Shown: positions 1 to 9,230, counted from the first letter of the stretch. The stretch is DNA of 15,082 nucleotides from Lachnospiraceae bacterium (GCA_009774215.1 VSNH01000090.1:1-15082), one strand, 5' to 3'. Numbers and translations are program-made. The notes: a model not told the origin generated them from the letters alone.

Positions 1-1469
1 TTTGATTTTTTAAATTTTAATTCAATACCGCCCGGCACCCAGTTATCATAATGTCTGCCCTTGGAATTATCCTGCGTGGACAAAAATGACATCGCCTGAA
101 TCGTAACCGTATAAGTATGGTCCGGGTTGTTGGGGTCAGAAATCGGCGCGTCATCTTTCAAACGAAAGGTCGCGTGGTCGGGCTTGCTTTCAATAATCTC
201 AACATACTTCTGCGGGTTCCAGCTTGTTGTCGCACCCGGCATGGAACTCGGGTCGTGTATGAGCCATACATACGGATTCCCAAGCGGATTCCCCTCATAC
301 ACAACCTGTTTGTCTATCGTGGTGTCGTCGCCGCATCCGCTGCATGTTTCACCCAGCCTTGTGCCTGCCACATTCGCGGAAATGGTAAATGTGCAGCCCG
401 GCGATATTTCATCATCCGCATTGTCCGGATCGGAATCCGCCGTTTTTGACAGACTTACCGATGTGACGCGCTTTATGTAAACCTCAAACGAGCAGGACGC
501 ATGGTTTCCGTCCGAATCCACCGCATTGGTCGTGATCACCACATCGAGCGTCCCTGCCGGTTCATCTGTCGCAATCTGAAGAATACCGTTCGTCGTATCC
601 GTAAACTTTGTGCCGCCCGAAGGACTGCCCCACGATGCCAACGACCACGTCACGCTCCTGTCCGCCACGTTTTCACCCGTCACCTTGGGGGTGGAAAAAT
701 GATAACTCTCGCCGGGTTCCAAAATCACACCCTTGTCCCTTGCCATGATAGAAAGTGTCTTTTTCTTATTTAATGGTTCAAGCTCGGCGTCGTTAACCCC
801 CACCTTATTGCGGATGGTCACGTTATTCGACGTCACATACTCTTTTCTTCCGTCCAAGAAGGTCAGGGCAAGCTGCACCACGCGCTTCTCTTCCACCTGA
901 CTTAAATCCACCGAGAAATCCGTCACATGCTTCGCCAGCACGACCCAGCCTGCTCCGGCAGGGTCTGCGGGGTCAAAGGTCGGGAAGTGAATAGCCGTCG
1001 TATCCACGTCCGTGGACTGCACGTCCAGCTCGGCATAATAAAGTGTTTCCGCATTTTTGTTCCAGTAAAAATGGTAATGCTTGTTCCCGTTTCCCGCATC
1101 CACCGTCTTAGTCGGCGTACCGCCGGGTATAGCAGCGGGTGTCTCCTCCACCACGCCGTTGTACATCACCAGACTCTTGTCCTCCGGTGTAAAGGTGAAC
1201 TCCGCGTCCTTCAATGCCTTCTCGATGTTTCCGCTCCCATCATACCCCACATAATTGACGCTCCGTGTGGTATCAATCAGCACATCCGACATCTGATTCA
1301 GGGAAAGCTGCGCTTCCTGCTGCACGTTGATATCGCTGTTTGCCGTCGCGTAGCTTCTGGAGCCGACCACAATAAACGCGCACACCGTCAATACGACAAT
1401 GGACAAGATTGCCGCCGCAATCAGCACCTCCACAAAAGTAAAGCCCTTCTGATCCTCTCTCAAACGCAT
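1..1469 (-). CDS. Minor pilin / pseudopilin with Ig-like C-terminal domains, PilW-like (3' end missing)
   Basis: I translated this frame by hand. It stays open from the ATG at 1469 to the window edge (489 codons), so the C-terminus is cut off. The N-terminus is a class III prepilin signal: MRLREDQKG, then F-T-F-V-E with Glu at mature position 5, then a hydrophobic helix (VLIAAAILSIVVLTVCAF). PilD should cleave after the Gly. Residues about 40-230 are a globular pilin-type region. From about residue 236 there are two beta-rich stretches that look like bacterial Ig-like domains (LEPGESYHF..., then VTSVSLSKT...). The second contains a C-S-G-C pair. I chose 1469 because GGGGTG lies 6 nt upstream; an in-frame ATG at 1496 has AGAAGG only about 2 nt away. 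It is the last visible gene of the pilus operon. Tip or adhesive function is inferred from size and Ig-like tail, not shown. Confidence 0.85.
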   Translation of the reverse strand, partial: MRLREDQKGFTFVEVLIAAAILSIVVLTVCAFIVVGSRSYATANSDINVQQEAQLSLNQMSDVLIDTTRSVNYVGYDGSGNIEKALKDAEFTFTPEDKSLVMYNGVVEETPAAIPGGTPTKTVDAGNGNKHYHFYWNKNAETLYYAELDVQSTDVDTTAIHFPTFDPADPAGAGWVVLAKHVTDFSVDLSQVEEKRVVQLALTFLDGRKEYVTSNNVTIRNKVGVNDAELEPLNKKKTLSIMARDKGVILEPGESYHFSTPKVTGENVADRSVTWSLASWGSPSGGTKFTDTTNGILQIATDEPAGTLDVVITTNAVDSDGNHASCSFEVYIKRVTSVSLSKTADSDPDNADDEISPGCTFTISANVAGTRLGETCSGCGDDTTIDKQVVYEGNPLGNPYVWLIHDPSSMPGATTSWNPQKYVEIIESKPDHATFRLKDDAPISDPNNPDHTYTVTIQAMSFLSTQDNSKGRHYDNWVPGGIELKFKKS

Positions 1470-1637
1470 TTTTATCACCCCGCTGCTATTTCCCATAACC
1501 TTCTCTGACACGTCCGGCTTTCCGTTTCCACCCCGCCACACATTTCGCTTTCCCGTCCCCACAATGCCACAGACATCCCTGCGAACCCTGCGCTTCCGCC
1601 GCTCGCATGTCCTGCCGCACACGAACTTTCCGTTTCA

Positions 1638-2324
1638 TCACGGTGTCATTTTCAGCGTCACTTCCGACTTGCCGGTAAGCTCCGTCAATGTGATCTCATA
1701 ATTCTTACTGCCCGCCTGCACACGAAGCAGCTCATAAATATTACCGCTCCCATCCTTCGCAAAGCCGCCGCTGGCGCGGTCGAACCTGATTTCTATCTTC
1801 GCTCCCGCCAGAAGCTCCGTCTCTATGCCGCCCTTTGGCTTATATGCCACATACACCCTGTTCGAGCCTACCTTCTGCGGCTCCGCAGGCACATACGCAC
1901 CGCCGCTGTTATCCCAGACATACATTTTTGTATACACATTCTGATCCGTATCCCGGTAAAGCTCCATGTAAGCCGAAGCCTTCCCCATCGTCGTCACCTT
2001 ACAGTCCGCGATGGCGCGCTGGATATTGTTGGCACAGCTCTTCGCGTTGGCGCTAAACACCATCATGACGGAATAGAACACCGTACTGATAATAAGCGCA
2101 ATGATAGCGATTACAATGATAAGCTCAACCAAGGAATAACCCTCGTTATTTTCGTACAAATAACAACTGCTATTGCAGTATTTGTCGTTTCCCTGCCGAC
2201 CGTCTGTGCGCCGCGCACCGTCTCTATGAAGTTTGCCGTTTTCCTGTCTTCCTGCGTTCAAACTCCCGCTTCCTTCCCGCTTCTCTTTCCTGTCTCCTGC
2301 ACGCTGCTTCCTCACTGTCCCCAA
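1638..2324 (-). CDS. Type IV pilin-like minor pilin (start uncertain)
   Basis: The protein carries a clear prepilin motif, ENNEG then Y-S-L-V-E with Glu at mature position 5, followed by a hydrophobic helix (LIIVIAIIALIISTVFYSVMMVF). The C-terminal ~140 residues are a small globular domain (about 165 residues mature), a normal pilin size. The given coordinates are the longest frame, from a TTG at 2324. That start would put an unusual 62-residue, Arg/Lys-rich leader before the cleavage site. A TTG at 2159 would give a typical 7-residue leader (MYENNEG). Neither start has a convincing Shine-Dalgarno sequence, so the true start is open; the helix and mature part are secure. It lies 24 nt downstream of the PilX-like gene and is probably co-transcribed. 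The likely role is a minor pilin incorporated into the pilus or priming complex. Confidence 0.8.
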   Translation of the reverse strand: MGTVRKQRAGDRKEKREGSGSLNAGRQENGKLHRDGARRTDGRQGNDKYCNSSCYLYENNEGYSLVELIIVIAIIALIISTVFYSVMMVFSANAKSCANNIQRAIADCKVTTMGKASAYMELYRDTDQNVYTKMYVWDNSGGAYVPAEPQKVGSNRVYVAYKPKGGIETELLAGAKIEIRFDRASGGFAKDGSGNIYELLRVQAGSKNYEITLTELTGKSEVTLKMTP

Positions 2325-2348
2325 AGCCGCTTTTCCCGCACGGATCCC

Positions 2349-4871
2349 TTACTTCTTAATCCAGTTCATGTAACGTACAAGCTCACTGTAATCCAGCACC
2401 AGATTGCCCGCGTCATCCACGCCCGGAGCCTGCGCCCCGTTCAACATACTGCCGCCGCCGTTTACGAACATATCAATCGGCGTTCTCGTGTCACCGCTAA
2501 TCTCACTCTCAGCTTCCAGCACATTGGCAAGATCCGTCGCGGCAAGCTTAATATTGCTCGCCCCGGTCACGGTAATCTTTCCCTTCGCGACAATCAGACC
2601 GGAAAAATCCTTATCCACCGTCACGTCTCCGAAACAGACGAGCAGCCGCAGCTTGGTCCAGTCAACACCTGTAATCCCCGACAGACTCACATCACCCTTT
2701 GCAAGATGCGCCTGCAGACCGGAAGTCGTTGTATAAGTCACTTCACCCACATGGTTGTCCGTCAGATACTGCTCTACCTCCGCCTCCTTGATAACGCTGT
2801 TGAACACATAGTGCTTCGCCGCTTCCACCGGGTCGATATCCGGGTCGGCAAGCGCCGGGGGCGCTTCCTCCTTCAGATTATAGTTTAAGCCCTTGTACTC
2901 TTTCTCTATCTGCTTGGCATACACACGCGCATCCGCACTATTCCTGTCATTCACCACTTCCTCCGCGTTGATGCCGGTCTCCGTGTAAGCGTCCGGATCA
3001 ACAACCGGGGGATTTGCCGGGTCGCCGCCCGGATCCGGAGTCCCGTCCCCTCCTGCTCCGTCCGCCGGCGGATTCAAGGTCGTCTGGTCAACGCCCGTAA
3101 GCAGCGTCACTCCGCTCGTCGTAAGCGCGCTGCTCACCAGACTGTTGCCGAGAATCGTATACTGGTTCTTCGGATCCGCAAAATCGCCAAGCTGAAACCC
3201 GCCCGAAAGATATCTTTTGAAATAGGTGTCTATCTCTTCCCTGTTGGCATGGAAATCATAGTACTGCACGAAATAACGCTCTGCGTTCTCCTTCTCCATG
3301 ACCAGATAATAGTAAAGCAGGGAGCCGCCCTTGTAAGGCGAGTAAACCTTACGGATATGGTTCATGTCCGCCACGCCGAACTCACTTAAGGATTTGCCTC
3401 CCAGACGGTAAACCTTTCTGTCAAAATCCACTTCCTTGAAATCCGTGCCGTATGCATTCTGAAAATCTATAATATCGTTTTCCTTATCGGCATTGATGGG
3501 GTTCTGCCCTATCTCACTCTCCCCTTCCAGTGTCCCGATACACTCCGCGGGCACCAGATATGCCACCTGACCGCCCTTGACGGCGATGGATTCTCCCATC
3601 ATGACAGGCGTCCGCGGCGCGAGAAGCCCCGCTTCAATCTGCGCTTTATTGTTTGCCGCCTCCGTCAACGTCGTATCCTGACCAATATAAGAATGTCCCG
3701 CGAGCAGCAGCCGCGAAACCATCGACATATCCACTGTGGAATCCTTGCCGTTTATGATAATGGCGCTGCTCTTTGCCGAGTCTATCGCCTCTTCCCCGGG
3801 CAGTCCGTTTGAGGTAGAAATACCGTAGCCGTAATATTCTTTCGTGAGCGCCACTCTGCTGCCAACACCGTCTAACGTCAGATCGTTCGCCACATACACT
3901 TTAGTATCAAGGCTCACCGTAGAACTGTTTAACGCAATATTTTTTGCGTACAGCCGATTATCCTCTCCGAGCACATCCCTGACTACCAGACTTGACGCCG
4001 GATCCACTTTAATATCTCCTTTGGAAGTCACCCGCAAAGCGTCCTCCATCGTCATCTGCGTAGCAACAGCCAAGTCCTTGCCGACCTGAAAACCGCCCTT
4101 GCCGTCCACATCCGTGCCTGCATAGATGCTGCCCTCCGTCCTGACAATGCCGGGCACCTGCACAGCGATTCCTTCGTTGCCTATCAGCGTATACTGATAC
4201 AGCGCGTCGATGGAGCCGCCATTCTCAAAAATCAGCTTCGGCACGTCCAGACAGATATCCGTCTGCACGATGGACTGCCTGTCGCCGTCATCCGTACAGG
4301 AGACATAGATATTTTTCAGAATAATGCTGTTATTGTTTACAATCTCCATCACAGAGTCGCCAAGCGGCTCCGTCAGCGGACCGCCGTGATCCCATTCTTC
4401 CTCGTTGACGCCCAAAGCGGGAGTGCCCCTCTGAAAAATGCCCGCATCCACATAAGCTTCCAGCTTCGTCCTGTCATAGTATGCCGCGCCGCGCGAGGTA
4501 TCCTTTAATTTGTCAACCAAGGTGTCCAGATAAGTCGCCATAAAGACGTTTGACCGCTCTTCCTCCGACTTCAGATTATCCCAGTTTGCAAGCACATCAC
4601 GGTAAGCGACACCCACCGCTTCGGCAGACTCACGCCTAAGCCCCGACATAACCTGCTCCACCACTTCCTCCGCAGAATAGAAGCTGTTCTTATTGCGGAT
4701 ATCAGCCACCTTTATCATATAATTCATATATGCCATCCAGAGCATGGTAGTGGCAAGAATCCCAATCATCGCCATCGCAATAATTACGATAACAATGGCG
4801 GATCCCCTGTCGTCACGTCTCTTTTTTGCCCACTTACAAAGCTGTGCAATTTTTCCGACCGCTCTTTTCAT
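2349..4871 (-). CDS. Very large PilX/GspK-like minor pilin, ~840 aa
   Basis: The N-terminus is a basic stretch (KKRRDDRG) followed by S-A-I-V-I and a hydrophobic helix to about residue 50, resembling a prepilin signal. However, mature position 5 is Ile, not Glu. Lack of Glu5 is known for GspK/PilX-type minor pilins, which cap or prime the fibre. A helix with a YSAEE-like motif follows, as in PilX N-terminal regions. Residues about 200-450 contain repeated short beta-like segments (KGDIKVD, SSTVSLDTKVYVANDL) suggesting a beta-solenoid-like fold. A Pro/Gly/Asp-rich linker at about 600-640 separates this from a C-terminal domain with similar beta repeats. I chose the ATG at 4871 because GGGGT lies 6 nt upstream; an ATG at 4877 directly abuts it. 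At ~840 residues it is several times longer than typical PilX (~200) or GspK (~320). The exact function is unknown; a tip protein is the best guess. Confidence 0.8.
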   Translation of the reverse strand: MKRAVGKIAQLCKWAKKRRDDRGSAIVIVIIAMAMIGILATTMLWMAYMNYMIKVADIRNKNSFYSAEEVVEQVMSGLRRESAEAVGVAYRDVLANWDNLKSEEERSNVFMATYLDTLVDKLKDTSRGAAYYDRTKLEAYVDAGIFQRGTPALGVNEEEWDHGGPLTEPLGDSVMEIVNNNSIILKNIYVSCTDDGDRQSIVQTDICLDVPKLIFENGGSIDALYQYTLIGNEGIAVQVPGIVRTEGSIYAGTDVDGKGGFQVGKDLAVATQMTMEDALRVTSKGDIKVDPASSLVVRDVLGEDNRLYAKNIALNSSTVSLDTKVYVANDLTLDGVGSRVALTKEYYGYGISTSNGLPGEEAIDSAKSSAIIINGKDSTVDMSMVSRLLLAGHSYIGQDTTLTEAANNKAQIEAGLLAPRTPVMMGESIAVKGGQVAYLVPAECIGTLEGESEIGQNPINADKENDIIDFQNAYGTDFKEVDFDRKVYRLGGKSLSEFGVADMNHIRKVYSPYKGGSLLYYYLVMEKENAERYFVQYYDFHANREEIDTYFKRYLSGGFQLGDFADPKNQYTILGNSLVSSALTTSGVTLLTGVDQTTLNPPADGAGGDGTPDPGGDPANPPVVDPDAYTETGINAEEVVNDRNSADARVYAKQIEKEYKGLNYNLKEEAPPALADPDIDPVEAAKHYVFNSVIKEAEVEQYLTDNHVGEVTYTTTSGLQAHLAKGDVSLSGITGVDWTKLRLLVCFGDVTVDKDFSGLIVAKGKITVTGASNIKLAATDLANVLEAESEISGDTRTPIDMFVNGGGSMLNGAQAPGVDDAGNLVLDYSELVRYMNWIKK

Positions 4872-4962
4872 AATCATACCCCATTACTCATTGCTTCCGC
4901 TATCTTCTGTCATCCTCAAGACAATCGTCCTTCTCCGTCATCCGCACAGCCGCTGCCTGCCA

Positions 4963-6441
4963 TCAGTTTGTAGTGCTGCCCCCAATCACGACCATCCGCA
5001 TATCTTCCGGAAAGCCGCTGTCCGCCGCGCCTGTCTTATAGATGCTTACCTGCACGTCATAAATCAACTCCGTAGCTTCGCCGGGTGCGGCCGCCCTTCC
5101 CATCGGGCTGCGTACACCGTCCAGCGTGAAAATATTCATGTCACTGGAGCCGCTCAAGTCCATATTTGTCCCGTTCACGGTAAGCTGTGCCGGAAGCTCA
5201 ATCGGCGCGCCTGCCAGATAGTTCTTGCCCACCAGATTCAGGCCCAGATTTGTCTTTAATAAAAAGCGCTCCTTATTCATGGATGCCCCAAGCCCGTCCT
5301 GAACCAAGATATCTGCCTTATAAGCCTGCTCCGCCGCCATCAGCTGCGGGTCTGACAGATACTCGGGGTCGGTTAAAACAGGCATTCCGGACGCGTCGGT
5401 CGTCTCATGCCGCTGCTTCGCAATCAAAAGATTTAAGTCGGCTCCGGAGCCGTTCTTTACGATGATCTTATCGGGAGCAGACGCACCGTAGAGCGGATAA
5501 TAAAAGAGATTGACGTTAATCTTCTCCTCTCCCGTTGCCGCGTCAACCATTCTCGTAATCTTGCCGCAAGGCATACCGTCCACGATAAAGCCGGAACCTA
5601 TATCTCCCGCGGTGTGCACCGTCACATCCACGCCTCCCGCATCCTTATAGACAAAATCATAGAACTGCGTGATTTCCATATCCACCTTGGGATGTCCGTC
5701 CTCGTCCACCTCCGCGCTGGTCGTGAGCTCAATCGTTATTGTTCGACTGACTTGGTCAAAAAAGGCTGCCGCATTCTTATAGCAAACATAATTCGCATTG
5801 CCCGCATCCCGCAGCTCATCATACTTCGTATCCAAGTTCCCTGCCACTCCCGCTGCCGTCCACCTGCTCTTTATGGCAGTCTCCATGCCGGAGTCCTTAA
5901 AGACGCTCTTTAATACCGCCTGCCTGTACTTCTCCGCTTCCACAAAGGTGCCGTTCTTCTTATCGATGCTTCTGGCGTCTGCCAGCGCCGCATCGTTAAA
6001 CTCATTGTCATGGGTGAGGGTTCCCGTCATATACCCCCTGCCGTCCACCTCGATCTTCGCGTCGTACTCGCTCCCCTGCATGGTAAGCTGCTTCATGCTG
6101 AACACATAGAGCCCGTCCGTGGGATTGCCCATACCCGGCGTTTCCTCCGCCACGCCGCCCTTGATCAGCCTGCTGTCTATCACATAGAAGCCGCCCGCCG
6201 GGTCGTTAAACTGCGCCCTAATCTCCTCGATATTGTATGCCTTCAAACCCTCCATGATATCCTGCGCCACCGTGGTAGCCCGCAGGGTCTGTCTGGACTT
6301 GATATTAATCCTGTTGGATGAGACAAACAGATTCATAAGCGGGATCACGATAATGGCAAGAATAACAACCGCTATCAAAAGCTCCACCAAGGAAAATCCG
6401 GCGTCCTTATTCTGTTTTCGCCCGTCTGTCGCTTTCGTCAA
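4963..6441 (-). CDS. Large PilV-like minor pilin, 492 aa
   Basis: The N-terminus reads DAG then F-S-L-V-E, a textbook prepilin cleavage site with Glu at mature position 5, followed by LLIAVVILAIIVIPLMNLFVSSN as the helix. The leader is 15 residues. The start is a TTG at 6441, with AGGGGG 8 nt upstream supporting it. After the usual pilin region (QTLRATTVAQDIMEGLKAYN) there is a long tail of ~400 residues with no domain I recognise, including segments about Ca-binding-like acidic/Gly runs that I cannot assign. Typical PilV proteins are under 200 residues, so the tail is an expansion. It precedes the PilX-like gene by ~90 nt in the same direction. It is likely a minor pilin displayed at the tip; substrate or partner unknown. 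Confidence 0.82.
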   Translation of the reverse strand: MTKATDGRKQNKDAGFSLVELLIAVVILAIIVIPLMNLFVSSNRINIKSRQTLRATTVAQDIMEGLKAYNIEEIRAQFNDPAGGFYVIDSRLIKGGVAEETPGMGNPTDGLYVFSMKQLTMQGSEYDAKIEVDGRGYMTGTLTHDNEFNDAALADARSIDKKNGTFVEAEKYRQAVLKSVFKDSGMETAIKSRWTAAGVAGNLDTKYDELRDAGNANYVCYKNAAAFFDQVSRTITIELTTSAEVDEDGHPKVDMEITQFYDFVYKDAGGVDVTVHTAGDIGSGFIVDGMPCGKITRMVDAATGEEKINVNLFYYPLYGASAPDKIIVKNGSGADLNLLIAKQRHETTDASGMPVLTDPEYLSDPQLMAAEQAYKADILVQDGLGASMNKERFLLKTNLGLNLVGKNYLAGAPIELPAQLTVNGTNMDLSGSSDMNIFTLDGVRSPMGRAAAPGEATELIYDVQVSIYKTGAADSGFPEDMRMVVIGGSTTN

Positions 6442-6566
6442 ACCATTGTCCCCCTGTCATGCCGCCTCATCCGCCGCGTTCCTTGCTGCCTCTCCCATTT
6501 CCAATCTCACGTTTCACTTACCATACACCACTCTGCCCTGGTGTCCCCCACTTCTCCTGCCAAGCG

Positions 6567-7400
6567 TTATTCCGCTTCCGCGTCCGCCTCGTCTTCTGCG
6601 CCTTCTTCGCCATCCTCCAGATCAGGAAGACTGCCTTCGCTACGGATTACCCTTGTGCCGAAAATATTGTCCGTGCCAAGGAGCACCCCTCCAAAGTCAG
6701 GCTCTTCGTACTCCTTGCCCTCCTGCCCAGGCACGCAGAACATATTCACCGCCGTTGTGCCGCGCAGCAAGCCTGTCTGCTCGTCGTATACCACCGCCAG
6801 ATTTTCAATCACCATGCGGTCCGTCTGCATACAAATATTCTTCACGCTCCGCTTCAGTCCCTCGTAAGAAACCTCGTAGTTCATCGTAGTCCTGCGGTTC
6901 ATCAGATGGAACGGATTCACGCCTTCCGCGCTCTGCGTATCTACCGCATCCGGTGTCGGCGCTTCCTGCGTCCCCGTCGCGTCCTCGATCTCCTCCACCT
7001 CGTCAATCTCGTAGGTGGCATCCGGCATTTCCTGATCCTGCGCTTCCACGATAGGCACTTCCACCAGCGCGTCTATGGTGACGGATTGTATCGTCATCGG
7101 GGAGAGCAGTTCCTGATTAATCGCCAATAAAACCGCGTTCTCCTCACGCACATCCACCGGGAAAAGCTGGTAGATTTCCTCGATCTCCCGGCGCATCTGC
7201 GCCGTCTCGCTCTCGTAAGTGTCCCTGTTGCCCGATTTTATCGTCAGATCCGCTATCCTCTCTTCAAGCTGCTTGTTCTCCTCCGCCAGCGCTTCCGTCT
7301 TCTCCATCGTCGGCTGAAAGACGAACACATAGGAGAGCACAGCAGCAAAAATCCCAAGAAAAGCAAGTAACAGCAATACATCTCTCTTTGATACTTTCAT
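6567..7400 (-). CDS. pilO: Type IV pilus alignment-complex protein PilO
   Basis: The 277-residue protein has a short cytoplasmic start, one membrane helix at about 8-28, then a charged coiled-coil segment at about 30-80 (MEKTEALAEENKQLEERI) and a globular outer domain. This is the PilO architecture; in the T4P machine PilO pairs with PilN outside the membrane and connects to PilM and PilC. Gene order after the pilM-pilN fusion supports the assignment, since direct sequence identity to PilO is low by eye. Two features are unusual: a strongly acidic, Pro/Thr-containing segment at about 125-160 and an acidic C-terminal tail (DGEEGAEDEADAEAE). The ATG at 7400 has AGGAGG 8 nt upstream. It starts 12 nt after the upstream gene stops, indicating tight co-transcription. 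Confidence 0.78.
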   Translation of the reverse strand: MKVSKRDVLLLLAFLGIFAAVLSYVFVFQPTMEKTEALAEENKQLEERIADLTIKSGNRDTYESETAQMRREIEEIYQLFPVDVREENAVLLAINQELLSPMTIQSVTIDALVEVPIVEAQDQEMPDATYEIDEVEEIEDATGTQEAPTPDAVDTQSAEGVNPFHLMNRRTTMNYEVSYEGLKRSVKNICMQTDRMVIENLAVVYDEQTGLLRGTTAVNMFCVPGQEGKEYEEPDFGGVLLGTDNIFGTRVIRSEGSLPDLEDGEEGAEDEADAEAE

Positions 7401-7412
7401 CTCCCGCTCCTC

Positions 7413-9155
7413 CTATTCCACCGTATCCGCTTCGTCCGTTACAGCGGCATCCTCTGCCGCACCATTTTCTACCTCACCGGCATCCTCTGCCGTCTCTTCC
7501 TCCGGCTCGTATCCTACAGCCTGATACGCCGCCATCACCGTAAAGTTGACGGTATGCTCGCCGCTCTCTTCATTTTCCTCTTCTACAATGGAAGTCACTG
7601 TCACCCTCTCCGGAATCAGCGAGTGGAAGGTACGCATCTGCTCTACCGCCGCGCCCACGTCGTCCTTCGTCTGCACCTCCATGTTGATGGTCACTTCGTA
7701 AGAGTCACTGGAAAAGGAAACCACATTCACATTGGCTGGCAGCTTATCCTCCAGCTCACCTAGAAACTCTTCCAAACCTTCGTTCCGGCTCTCCGTCGCT
7801 TCATACATGGCGCCCGCCATGCCGCGCTCCGCCTTTACTGCCACATATTCATTGTAAATCGGGATAATATCTTCGAGACTGCCCGCCTGTGCCTTAAGCT
7901 CCATATTCGTCTTCGTCAGCCGCGCATAGCCAATAAGAGGAACCGCCGCCAGTGCGGCTGCCGCCACGAGACCGACGCCAAATACCGTGTAGGCAAGGAG
8001 CGCCCAATTTGTTCCCTGCCCGCCGCCTTCCTTCTTCGCTTTCTTGTCCTTACCGCGTTTTTCTGTCTCCTGCTTGAAACCAAGCGGTGCGACTGCTGCG
8101 CCCACACAGGCTATGTACTCACTAAAACACTCGTTCTTAAAGTTGCGCATCAGGTTCCAGCCTGCCGCTTCCTTTAAGACCGTAACCTGCATATTCGTCT
8201 CACGGGCAAGCAGCTCGGCCATTCCCTTGAAATCTGCGCCTGCGCCCGTAATCAAAATGCGCTCGATGCCCTCACCCGACGCCCTCGACGCATAGTAATC
8301 AATAACCCTTGTGATACCGTTAATCAACGGCACAACAGCGTCCCGCACGTCTTCCTGCGCCCTGTCCTTTGCGGATTTTGCCACTTCCTCCGCACCCTCG
8401 GAAACCTCCTCCTGCTCCGCCACAATACACTCGTTTCTCTGGAGGACGCGGATCGCCTCTTCTACCGTGGAAACTTCGCCCCAGCAGAGGGTATTCATCA
8501 CCGTCTCCATGACTTCCTCAAAGCCGTAGGAAACGCTTCTTGTAAAGGTCAGCACGGAATTTTCCACCGCCATCACCAGAGACGACCTCTCGTCTATCTT
8601 AACAACAATGTGCTTGCCTTTCGCGCACTCATCCTTCACCACCTGGAAAATACTGTTGCTGGCATAGTCGATCGCCGCCACCTCCAGCTTAAGCGCCTTT
8701 GCCAGCTCATAATAGCCCGAGAGAAGCGCCGTAGGCACTGCCATCACGAGCAGCTTATACTGCTGGGCTCCCTTGGTCTCTCCGACCGTTCCCAGAATGG
8801 TGTAAGCAAGCTGGTACTTGCTTAAATCCACCGGAAAGTAATCCGTGGCGTTGGCGTTGACCACATCCGCAATTCTGTTCTCTTTCACATAGGGAATCGT
8901 GACTTCACGGCTGGCAATCTTCGAGGAGGTGATCGTAAACACCACCTGTTTGGCCTTCACATGGTTCGTCGCAAGCGCGCGCCGCAAAACCTCCACATAC
9001 TCCGGGGACGCCGTCAGCGCGCCGTCATTGATGACCTCCGCACCGTTTGAAACCGTAAAGCTCTTGTAGATCTTATGCGTCTTCGCCTTGTAATCCACCT
9101 CGCAGATCTTGGTAAGCGAATAGCCGATCTCTATCGTAATCGCCTTAGCAGCCAT
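7413..9155 (-). CDS. pilMN: PilM-PilN fusion protein of the type IV pilus inner-membrane platform
   Basis: Residues about 1-360 form an actin-like ATPase domain of the PilM/FtsA type (start ITIEIGYSLTKI; adenosine-side motif LITGAGADFKGM at about 301-312). A Lys/Gly-rich hinge (KRGKDKKAKKEGGG) leads to a single membrane helix at about 384-409. A PilN-like region follows: coiled coil, then a small alpha/beta domain (LGELEDKLPANVNVVSFSSDSYEVTI). The C-terminal ~30 residues are acidic. In Gram-negative systems PilM is cytoplasmic and binds the PilN N-terminus, so fusion makes this permanent; such fusions are known from clostridial T4P loci. Phosphate-binding motifs look altered (see findings). 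The ATG at 9155 has GGGAGG about 9 nt upstream. The downstream pilO starts 12 nt after its stop. Confidence 0.85.
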   Translation of the reverse strand: MAAKAITIEIGYSLTKICEVDYKAKTHKIYKSFTVSNGAEVINDGALTASPEYVEVLRRALATNHVKAKQVVFTITSSKIASREVTIPYVKENRIADVVNANATDYFPVDLSKYQLAYTILGTVGETKGAQQYKLLVMAVPTALLSGYYELAKALKLEVAAIDYASNSIFQVVKDECAKGKHIVVKIDERSSLVMAVENSVLTFTRSVSYGFEEVMETVMNTLCWGEVSTVEEAIRVLQRNECIVAEQEEVSEGAEEVAKSAKDRAQEDVRDAVVPLINGITRVIDYYASRASGEGIERILITGAGADFKGMAELLARETNMQVTVLKEAAGWNLMRNFKNECFSEYIACVGAAVAPLGFKQETEKRGKDKKAKKEGGGQGTNWALLAYTVFGVGLVAAAALAAVPLIGYARLTKTNMELKAQAGSLEDIIPIYNEYVAVKAERGMAGAMYEATESRNEGLEEFLGELEDKLPANVNVVSFSSDSYEVTINMEVQTKDDVGAAVEQMRTFHSLIPERVTVTSIVEEENEESGEHTVNFTVMAAYQAVGYEPEEETAEDAGEVENGAAEDAAVTDEADTVE

Positions 9156-9230
9156 CTATCCTTTCCTCCCTCACACATTTTCTCTGTCGTATTTTCGTTT
9201 GGTAGTACTTATCTATAAAGAGACAATAAA

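Noticed and set aside
6233..7130. Long plus-strand frames opposite pilO and the PilV-like gene
   Set aside because: They show no domain or Shine-Dalgarno and are rich in Pro, Ser, Arg and His as expected of antisense shadows of acidic, GC-rich genes; all recognisable motifs are on the other strand.
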